Source: Roseiconus lacunae (lineage in GTDB: Bacteria > Planctomycetota > Planctomycetia > Pirellulales > Pirellulaceae). From it: a stretch of DNA of 64,000 nt. The position numbers and the translations under genes were made by a program. Of this stretch, positions 57,640 through 64,000 are shown piece by piece. Within the stretch, counting starts at the first letter, position 1; each line of letters opens with the position of its first letter. The notes beneath the pieces are model-generated. The model saw only the letters and a list, made by a program, of their open reading frames with translations, did not search any database and was not told the DNA's origin. The DNA is taken from contig NZ_VSZO01000001.1 in NCBI RefSeq assembly GCF_008312935.1, positions 1,364,001 to 1,428,000 on the forward strand. The letters run 5' to 3'.

Positions 57640-58008
57640 TAAATGGTGTGCTTAGAACGGAATCAGCCGCTCTTCACTAATAATTCACCAAAAAAAATGT
57701 GGTGAGTCTTTAAAGTTGGGGAGGAACGAGCGACTTGTTTGATCGTTAACGGTGTAATCAAGCGCATTTGATTCACACCACCTTAAGAGCAGAGTCGGAT
57801 ACCCCAGTGAAGTGCTGGTCATTTATTTACGCTTTGACCAAATTGATCGCGTCGAGACGTGAATCTTAATGCGGATTCGTCGGTTCACCTGACGCGTTTG
57901 TCCATGAGAGGTCTTGATAATGTCCGCATGTTCGAACGGTCGACGCGTCCGATCTTGATCCGTCGGCTCAGTTTTGATTCGCATACTCCTAACCCGTTCA
58001 TTGATCTC
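57640..58008. other. Intergenic region with hairpin
   Basis: These 369 bases lie between the DUF2585 gene and the small lipoprotein gene, which are divergent. GGTGTAATCAA (57751-57761) pairs with TTGATTCACACC (57768-57779) apart from one bulge, around loop GCGCAT. The area before it has an A-run (57690s). Promoters for both genes should be here. Confidence 0.5.
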
Positions 58009-58176
58009 ATGAAGCTTTTGCTGAGCACTTGTCTCGTGATGACAGCCCTGATCGCCTCGGTCGGCTGTGGTCCTTCGGAGACGACCGTGATCCAACCTCA
58101 GGACTATCAGATGAGCGAACAAGAACAGTCCAATCGCGATCGGGAAAAAGAGGCGTTGGCGGCACAACGACAATAG
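58009..58176 (+). CDS. Small lipoprotein
   Basis: A 55-residue lipoprotein: a signal of about 19 residues ends in the lipobox ASVGC, followed by a short polar tail (DYQMSEQEQSN) of about 35 residues. Upstream in-frame codons to 57859 are not protein-like. Tiny lipoproteins of this kind are often next to DUF1559 genes in planctomycetes, as here. Role unknown. Confidence 0.75.
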   Translation: MKLLLSTCLVMTALIASVGCGPSETTVIQPQDYQMSEQEQSNRDREKEALAAQRQ

Positions 58177-58465
58177 CGTGTGGTGCACCGGTTGCGAAGG
58201 TTTGGTGACGGCAGCGAAGCCGATCGGTGATTCTGGCCGTCTGTTATCAATTCCTTTGCTGGTAATCACACAACAGAATTGAATCAAGCTTGATGCCTTG
58301 GATCCGAAGTGGCTGATCGCAACCAATAACGTGGGAGCGGATGGCCTGAGGAATAGTGCGGCGGAGACAGGCATGACCGGCGACGTCCAGGATGGAGTTC
58401 AGACGTCGATTCCATCGAGAAACTTCTATCCTTTATTTGCTCGACAATTAGGTCTAGGAAACGTC

Positions 58466-59728
58466 ATGATTCGAAAGAGTTCCGGCTCGAGAGGCTTCAC
58501 ACTCGTCGAACTGCTGGTCGTGATCGCGATCATCGGAATTTTGGTTGGCCTGCTATTGCCGGCGGTCCAGGCGGCACGCGAAGCCGCACGCCGAATGAGT
58601 TGCAGCAACAATTTCAAGCAAATTGGACTCGCCGCGCATAACTATCATTCCGCCTACAAACAGCTCCCCATGCACATGGGTGGTACGCGGCGTGTTCCGG
58701 CTCAGGCGAGTTGGTTTAGTGGCTATGGCGACGACTGCAACATGATGATGTTAAGCGTGTTCGTCGGCCTCACGCCGTTCTTTGAACAACAGGGGCTTTG
58801 GGATTCGATTTCCAACCCAAACTCGGTCGACTTGAACAATCCCGGCACGCCACGGACTCCGCCGTGGCCGGCAATGGGACCGACGCCGACCGAAGAAGAA
58901 AACGATGTCGTCATCGTCAATACCCGAAACAACGCGTATCCACCATGGATGACCGAGATCCCGACGCTGCGTTGCCCTAGCGATCCGGGGCAAGGTTTGC
59001 CGGCGATGGGGCGCAGTAATTATGCCGCCTGTTTAGGCGACGCGTTGCACTACACCGACAACGGTCCGTATTGGTTTAACCTTCGTGGTTGGCCAAAGAT
59101 CGAAGTCCACACGTCGAGCAACGAAAGTGTACTCGCGTCTTGCCGAGGAACCTTCGTCCCGCGTCGTTCGATGAAGTTCCGCGATATCCTTGATGGTCTT
59201 TCTAACACCATCATGATGGGGGAGATCGCGACCGATCTTGGTGATCGCGATATTCGGACGATGCCTCACACGTTCGCACCGGGGACGTTTAGCGGGCTAC
59301 GTGATAACCCGGTCGGCTGTCGGCCCGATATCGATCCGGAACGCCCTCGTTTCTGGGACCCAAGTTTGACGGACATCGCGGCAGGCAACCAAGGTCGCGG
59401 GTTCCGCTGGGCCAGCGGTTGTCAGCCCTACACCGCGATGAACACCATTTTGCCGCCCAACAGTGAAACGTGCATGTCACTCGGCGACACCACCCCCGGT
59501 GTACTTTCGGCGAGCAGTCGGCACCAGGGTGGCGTGCATGTGTTGATGGCCGACGGCGCCGTCGTCTTTTTAACCGACTCGATCGAAGCGGGTGACCCGA
59601 ACATCGGAACCGTCGCGACCTATGGTACGGGACAGCGGGCGCCGGGATCGCAAAGCCCCTATGGGTTGTGGGGATCGCTCGGTACCCGTGCCAACCGAGA
59701 AGTGATCACCGAGAGCTTGAATCAGTAG
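58466..59728 (+). CDS. DUF1559 prepilin-like protein
   Basis: A 420-residue protein with a type IV prepilin N-terminus: RGFTLVELLVVIAIIGIL with cleavage between Gly10 and Phe11 and Glu15 at +5. The remainder is a DUF1559 domain, with the N-terminal SNNFKQIGLAAHNYHSAYKQLP helix end and the C-terminal H-G-G-V-H-V-L-M-A-D-G motif. An AGGAAA site is 5 bases before the ATG. Planctomycete genomes carry many such proteins; they are thought to be secreted pseudopilin-like proteins. A clear terminator follows. Confidence 0.92.
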   Translation: MIRKSSGSRGFTLVELLVVIAIIGILVGLLLPAVQAAREAARRMSCSNNFKQIGLAAHNYHSAYKQLPMHMGGTRRVPAQASWFSGYGDDCNMMMLSVFVGLTPFFEQQGLWDSISNPNSVDLNNPGTPRTPPWPAMGPTPTEEENDVVIVNTRNNAYPPWMTEIPTLRCPSDPGQGLPAMGRSNYAACLGDALHYTDNGPYWFNLRGWPKIEVHTSSNESVLASCRGTFVPRRSMKFRDILDGLSNTIMMGEIATDLGDRDIRTMPHTFAPGTFSGLRDNPVGCRPDIDPERPRFWDPSLTDIAAGNQGRGFRWASGCQPYTAMNTILPPNSETCMSLGDTTPGVLSASSRHQGGVHVLMADGAVVFLTDSIEAGDPNIGTVATYGTGQRAPGSQSPYGLWGSLGTRANREVITESLNQ

Positions 59729-60032
59729 CAGGCATAGGAACCCTCCCAGCCGAAATGGTGGCGGTAGCCATCGTTCCTTTCGTCTCTTTACCAAGCGTCA
59801 AACCATCACGCCCGATGGTTTGGCGTTTTTTTATGCCTTGGCGATTGGACAAGCCATCGCCGAATCAATGACGTAAACTGAAATGTCGCGCCCCGGCGTC
59901 CGAATCGATGGGCCCTGTCGATCGTCGCCTGTTTTGTTCTGTGCTCGGAGTGTTCCTCCGCCCTTTCTTGTCAAAGCGACATCCCTGAATCACAGCCAGT
60001 TACAGATTGCCATCGCCAGCCCCCACGTCTTT
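59729..60032. other. Intergenic region with terminator
   Basis: A 304-base gap between DUF1559 and the CvpA-like gene. It contains the terminator at 59796-59832. The CvpA frame is open back to 59883, but the extra part is not protein-like. Confidence 0.5.
59796..59832 (+). terminator. Rho-independent terminator
   Basis: A 12-bp stem (59796-59807 with 59814-59825, one G-U pair, loop ACGCCC) is followed directly by a run of seven T. It lies 68 bases after the DUF1559 stop codon and reads on the plus strand, a textbook intrinsic terminator. Confidence 0.88.
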
Positions 60033-61028
60033 ATGAGCCACTCGGGCGAATCGAGAAAACGCCGAAAAGTCGCGTCCAAACCTGTTCCGGTGCGAATGAA
60101 TCCCTGGTTGTTGATTCTGGTCACGCTGGGAACCGCCACGGGTGCGTTTCTCTTTTTCCGCCAAGGTGACCCCGTTGCCGCGATCGGTTTGGTCGGGATC
60201 ACCGTCACGGCGATGATCGCGTTTAAGATGGGGATTGTCGGGATTCTGTCGAGTCTACTGGGGATCGCCGCGGCGATTTATCTGGCTCCCTCGGCGGCGA
60301 GTTTTCTAGAGCCTTATGGCAACGAGTACTTTCAAACGACGGGCTTGGCCAATCGTTTCCTCTGCATCGCGGTCGCGGGTGTCTTGATCTCCATGGTGGT
60401 TTCGATGTTGGTCACTGCCGTTTTGGGAGGATCAATCAGTCATCGTTCCCGACTCGCCCATGCAAATCATTACGGCGGCTTCGTATTGGGTGCGGCCGAG
60501 GGTGTCGTCTTGGTATGGCTCGTTCTCGGAGGCTTGCTCAGCATGCAGCTGTGGCAACGAGGCGTGGAGATGGAACACAACGCGATCGCGCAGTCAATCG
60601 ATCAATGGGCGTCACGAACTCGCCAAAGTGTGCTCGGCCCGATCGTTCGCGATTACAACCCGTTCGAAAGAATTGAACCGCTAGCACAAACACAAAAATT
60701 TCCCGTCGCGGTACGTGAATTGACTGCCCCCGGTGGCGTCGATCGCTTGCTAGCCGACCCACAAATCCGCGCGCTTGGAAATGATCCTGCAGTCTCCAAT
60801 GCGATCAAGGCCATCCGATCGGATCCAAAACTCGCAGAAGTCATTCATGGCGGCCAGCCGGTCGGACGCGATGAGCTACTTCATTTAATGAACAGCCCCA
60901 GCGTGATGCAGCTTGCCGACAACCCCGAGTTTCGGGCACAAGTTCAACGCGTGATCGAGTCTCGACTGAACGCCTCCGATCCATTCGCCCCCGCCGTTCC
61001 AGGTTTGCCATCGGCCGCGCATCGCTAA
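60033..61028 (+). CDS. CvpA-family membrane protein
   Basis: A 331-residue protein with a basic N-terminus and about four membrane segments between residues 22 and 175 in the order of the CvpA family. The C-terminal 140 residues are soluble and helical. Start at 60033 is preferred because the open frame back to 59883 is not protein-like. In E. coli CvpA is linked to colicin V export and envelope stress, but a role here is not known. It converges with the PLP-enzyme gene. Confidence 0.7.
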   Translation: MSHSGESRKRRKVASKPVPVRMNPWLLILVTLGTATGAFLFFRQGDPVAAIGLVGITVTAMIAFKMGIVGILSSLLGIAAAIYLAPSAASFLEPYGNEYFQTTGLANRFLCIAVAGVLISMVVSMLVTAVLGGSISHRSRLAHANHYGGFVLGAAEGVVLVWLVLGGLLSMQLWQRGVEMEHNAIAQSIDQWASRTRQSVLGPIVRDYNPFERIEPLAQTQKFPVAVRELTAPGGVDRLLADPQIRALGNDPAVSNAIKAIRSDPKLAEVIHGGQPVGRDELLHLMNSPSVMQLADNPEFRAQVQRVIESRLNASDPFAPAVPGLPSAAHR

Positions 61029-61116
61029 CACTGTTTGAAGCAGAACACACGACGCGAAGGCTCGGGCGACCGTCGGTTCTCTTCCATCCATGTAATACGA
61101 CGGCTGTCATGGTCGA

Positions 61117-62250
61117 CTATAGACTAATCCGTCGCGCCCGCCCCGTGACCGGCCATCGTTCGATCGCGAGACCACCTTCCACGCGCCAAACGTGGTCGTA
61201 CAGCGCGACTGTCGGACAGATATGAACCGGCATCCCGTACAAAGTACGCCCGACGGGATAGTCACCGGCACGATTGCTACGCAGCACGAGATGCTCTTCG
61301 TTTTGCATGACAAACTCGGCATCCTCAAGCCCTTCAAAAAGAATTCGAGGTGGCTGCATTTCCGCGGCAACTGCTTTGTGGCCGACATCGATGCATATCG
61401 TGTTCTCCGTGGGACAACTGATCACACGCGCGAGAATCAACGCGGCATTTTCGAATTCCATTGGTGGTGAAAATGTTGGCTGACCGGCATCCCACAACAC
61501 CGATGTGCCGGCGCTGACTTCGACATCGACGTCAACATTTTTCCGCAACATCAACTCCGAAGTCGGCGTTCCACAGCCGACGACCTTGGGGATCGACAAG
61601 CCATCGGCTTCAAGCTTTTGTCGCCATTGCCAAACCGGCGTGAATGCGTCCTCCATCATCCGCACCACGGTGTCCTTGTCGTGATGATGAATGTGCCCGT
61701 CATAGGCATGAATACCCATCGCACGAAGCTGCGGAGATTCGCAAATGAACCGATAGACCTGTTCGGCTAATTCACCGACCACGATCCCGGTGCGATTCAT
61801 CCCAACGTTGATATCTAAATAGACATCAATCGTTCGCCGTCTGCCTTTTGCGGCGTCCGCCAATTGTTGTGCGATTTTCAGGCAGTCGACGATTGTAGAG
61901 AAACGTGTCGCGGGGAACGTTTCAATTAGATCGAGGAATCGATCGATGTTTGGTCCGACCGGTTGATAGGCCATCAAAATGTCTTCACCACCGGCGCCGG
62001 CGGTCATTTCACATTCGGCAATGGTCGACGTTTTAAACTTAGCGATTCCCGCGTCACGTTTTAATTGGACGATTTGAGGCAGCTTATGCGTTTTCACATG
62101 AGGACGCAGCACCGAGGGATCCCGGTCTCCGGTCCACTGAAGCATTCGCCGCAGGTTTCGTTTGACCCGCTCGACATCGATCAACAGTGACGGAGAAGGA
62201 ACTTCGTGTTCGTTTTCGATTTTAAACCAGCGCATTCTTGATTCGTTCAA
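61117..62250 (-). CDS. D-threonine aldolase/DSD1-family PLP enzyme
   Basis: A 377-residue fold-type III PLP enzyme. The lysine motif RPHVKTHK is at 49-56 and the metal-binding His-x-Cys is in the HICPTV segment near the C-terminus. The family includes D-threonine aldolase and D-serine dehydratase, which need a divalent metal. An internal ATG at 62235 is a possible start. It stands alone, close to a VWA gene. Substrate unknown, D-amino acid related. Confidence 0.85.
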   Translation of the reverse strand: MNESRMRWFKIENEHEVPSPSLLIDVERVKRNLRRMLQWTGDRDPSVLRPHVKTHKLPQIVQLKRDAGIAKFKTSTIAECEMTAGAGGEDILMAYQPVGPNIDRFLDLIETFPATRFSTIVDCLKIAQQLADAAKGRRRTIDVYLDINVGMNRTGIVVGELAEQVYRFICESPQLRAMGIHAYDGHIHHHDKDTVVRMMEDAFTPVWQWRQKLEADGLSIPKVVGCGTPTSELMLRKNVDVDVEVSAGTSVLWDAGQPTFSPPMEFENAALILARVISCPTENTICIDVGHKAVAAEMQPPRILFEGLEDAEFVMQNEEHLVLRSNRAGDYPVGRTLYGMPVHICPTVALYDHVWRVEGGLAIERWPVTGRARRISL

Positions 62251-62342
62251 TGATTCATTCGCTCAAAAGGGATCGAATTGATCATTCTAGCACGCCGGCG
62301 GTGTTCGAGAATCGAACGCACGCGTTGAACAGATATTACAGC

Positions 62343-64000
62343 TCAGCCGTGACGATCAGCGGCGACCTTGCTGGCTTGGCGGACGAGCTCGACAAAGTCC
62401 CGACGGAAGCCACTGGGGTCATCGCCGCTCGCTTGAGACGCTAAACGATGAATCAAGTCAAAATCTGATTCGGGATCCTCAGCCGCGTCTTCATCGACTC
62501 GTCTTGCGGCAAGTTGATGCGAAGGGCTTTGCAATAGCATTCCGAACGCCGCGACTGCCGCCGCGAAACGAAAGTCATCCGCTGTGTCTTCGAATGCGGC
62601 CCCGCTGTCCTCGGCGCTGACTTCGATTACTTTCGCTCGGTCCTGCTGCGGATCTCGGTATTGCAATCGCAGGGTCATCACTTCGCCGCTACTGGCAAGG
62701 TCATTGAATGCGACGGGCGTTTGATAACGCAGTCCTTCGGTGGGCGATGTCGCTACCGATCCTGCGTTTCCATCGTGACGTGGAACGATTTCGTAGAGCG
62801 CGGTGACGGAGTGTCCCGACAAAACTTCGTCATTCAAGTCGGTATCGCTCCGGATGGTTCGACCGGTCAGTTGGTCCTCGTAGCCGATCAATCGATAGGC
62901 TTTGACCTCGTGTGGGTTGAACTCGATCCGTAAGTCAATGTCTTGGGCGATCACGATTCGCCGAAGCTCGATTTGCTTTAAGAATTGTTCTTGCCCATCG
63001 GCACGGTTCTTGATCGCGTGATGTGATCCACTTCCCTTACTGCACAGACGCGACATCAGTTCATGGTCCGCTATCGCGCCGCCAAACTGAAATGCCGAAA
63101 AAGTCACCCGGTCGCTTTGCCGCTGAATAAAACGAGACAACGCCCCCGTGTCTTTGATACCGACGTTGCAATCGTCGTCAGTGCAGAGGATGACTCGGTT
63201 TGTTCCGCCGGGGATGTAGTGACGTTCGGCAATTTTATAAGCCAACTGAATCCCTTCGCCACGCTTGATATCGCCGCCCCGACGCAATCGGTCGATTGCG
63301 TCCACAATGATTCGTTTTTGATCACCTGTCGTGGCGTCGAGTACCAATCCCTTCGCCCCGGCGTAAGCGACCAACGCGATTGAGTCGTCTTTGTCGAGTT
63401 GTTCGACGATGGCCATCAAGCCCTGGACCGCCAAAGGCAGTTTTTCTGGCCGATTCATCGATCCCGATACATCGATCAAGAATACCAAGTTCGCCGGGCG
63501 ACGCCGCTGCTTGACTTCACGTCCTTGAATGCCAATCCGTGCCAGTCGGTGAGACGCGTTCCAAGGACACGAGGCGAGATCCATCTCAATGGCAAAGGCA
63601 TCCTCGCCTTGCGGGGTCGGGTAGTCGTACTTGAAAAAATTCACCATCTGTTCGACGGCCACATCACTGGTCGAGGGAAGTGTTTGGCGGGCGATCAATT
63701 TGCGAATCGACAAGTATGCTTCACGTTCGACATTGATCGGGAACGCCGAAAGAGGTGTCACAGCGGCCGATTCAAATAAGCCTCGACGGTTCGACACCAT
63801 CGAACGATTGGCTGTCTCGCGAGACGCATAAAACGCGTCATCCATCAGCCGTTCGGTTGCCAGTGTTTCTGCAGCCAGCTCGGTCGCATCGAAGTTGTTA
63901 TCTGGATTGTCGACCGCGACTTGATCAACCGTTCGACTGTCAGTGTCGCTAACTGTTTGATTAGCGATCGATTGCGTTTCTCCACCCGCCACATTTATCG
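62343..64000 (-). CDS. YfbK-like von Willebrand factor A protein, 5' end outside window
   Basis: The frame is open to the right window edge, so the gene starts outside it; 551 residues are visible. The N-terminal part has the vWF_A-associated region with SIRKLIARQTLPSTSDVAV and a short segment with NFFKYDYPTP, typical of YfbK. The metal-ion-dependent site is DVSGSMN. The C-terminal domain is of the YfbK C type. The family is envelope-related; the actual role is unknown. A GTG at 63992 is a possible internal start. Confidence 0.88.
   Translation of the reverse strand, partial: INVAGGETQSIANQTVSDTDSRTVDQVAVDNPDNNFDATELAAETLATERLMDDAFYASRETANRSMVSNRRGLFESAAVTPLSAFPINVEREAYLSIRKLIARQTLPSTSDVAVEQMVNFFKYDYPTPQGEDAFAIEMDLASCPWNASHRLARIGIQGREVKQRRRPANLVFLIDVSGSMNRPEKLPLAVQGLMAIVEQLDKDDSIALVAYAGAKGLVLDATTGDQKRIIVDAIDRLRRGGDIKRGEGIQLAYKIAERHYIPGGTNRVILCTDDDCNVGIKDTGALSRFIQRQSDRVTFSAFQFGGAIADHELMSRLCSKGSGSHHAIKNRADGQEQFLKQIELRRIVIAQDIDLRIEFNPHEVKAYRLIGYEDQLTGRTIRSDTDLNDEVLSGHSVTALYEIVPRHDGNAGSVATSPTEGLRYQTPVAFNDLASSGEVMTLRLQYRDPQQDRAKVIEVSAEDSGAAFEDTADDFRFAAAVAAFGMLLQSPSHQLAARRVDEDAAEDPESDFDLIHRLASQASGDDPSGFRRDFVELVRQASKVAADRHG

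Noticed and set aside
57685..57710. Weak TCACC/GGTGA hairpin around an A-run
   Set aside because: Only five base pairs; too weak to call a terminator.
59883..60032. N-terminal extension of the CvpA-like gene
   Set aside because: Sequence lacks family likeness; the ATG at 60033 fits.
1..64000. CRISPR array, insertion sequence, tRNA or rRNA genes
   Set aside because: I found no regularly spaced repeats, transposase motifs or tRNA T-loop pattern with a matching fold.

Overview
The window looks like chromosomal DNA of a planctomycete, most likely a member of Pirellulaceae (Rhodopirellula relatives). This is inferred from gene content: a formylglycine-type sulfatase, a DUF1559 prepilin-like protein beside a tiny lipoprotein, several secreted Gfo/Idh/MocA-type proteins, an ECF sigma factor with a long membrane-anchored C-terminus, PQQ-propeller and TPR secretory proteins, a propeller-amidohydrolase fusion, and Ser/Thr kinases with extracytoplasmic tails. 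Base composition is moderately GC-rich and even. I see no insertion sequence, prophage, CRISPR array, rRNA or tRNA gene.

Layout. 1-7.8 kb: an envelope protein cut by the left edge, a secreted protein, a sulfatase, a small ECF sigma factor, a VOC protein, an outer-membrane-like barrel protein and an alpha/beta hydrolase. 7.9-13.3 kb: a same-strand set of TPR protein, PQQ-propeller lipoprotein and Gfo/Idh/MocA oxidoreductase. 13.3-19.2 kb: an ECF sigma factor fused to a membrane segment and two STN-like repeats, then a 1172-residue propeller-amidohydrolase. 19.3-23.9 kb (minus strand): secreted thioredoxin, MurB homologue, FtsQ/DivIB-like protein and a 647-residue secreted protein. This looks like a remnant of a division/cell-wall (dcw) cluster, and the MurB homologue appears to have lost two catalytic residues. 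24.4-29.4 kb: a Gfo/Idh/MocA-like protein without the usual catalytic motif, then a Tad pilus/secretion core (CpaF/TadA, TadB, TadC). 29.4-33.7 kb: a large secreted protein of unknown role and argH. 33.8-37.8 kb: a MarR regulator, a YeiH-type anion exporter and a small membrane protein in one unit, divergent from a FAD/NAD(P)-binding protein, with a perfect 22-bp palindrome between. 37.8-43.1 kb: a hybrid histidine kinase (3 PAS, HisKA, ATPase, 2 receivers, HPt), then an overlapping pair of phytanoyl-CoA-dioxygenase-like and Gfo/Idh/MocA genes. 43.3-49.2 kb: alpha-glucan genes (glycogen synthase, a GalT-like nucleotidyltransferase, a GH57 glucanotransferase/amylase). 49.5-54.9 kb: a membrane pseudokinase followed by an intact Ser/Thr kinase. 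54.9-64 kb: SGNH hydrolase overlapping a His-rich secreted protein, DUF2585 membrane protein, small lipoprotein, DUF1559 protein with a clear terminator, CvpA-like protein, a D-threonine-aldolase-family PLP enzyme and a YfbK-like VWA protein cut by the right edge.

The most interesting points are the FtsQ/MurB-like pair in a lineage usually lacking FtsZ, the pseudokinase-kinase tandem, the GalT-like enzyme among glycogen genes (possibly ADP-glucose handling), the MarR operator, and a dispersed intergenic repeat found twice just after stop codons. No single locus stands out as a wholly new defence or biosynthetic system. Function calls are by eye from motifs; no database search was run.
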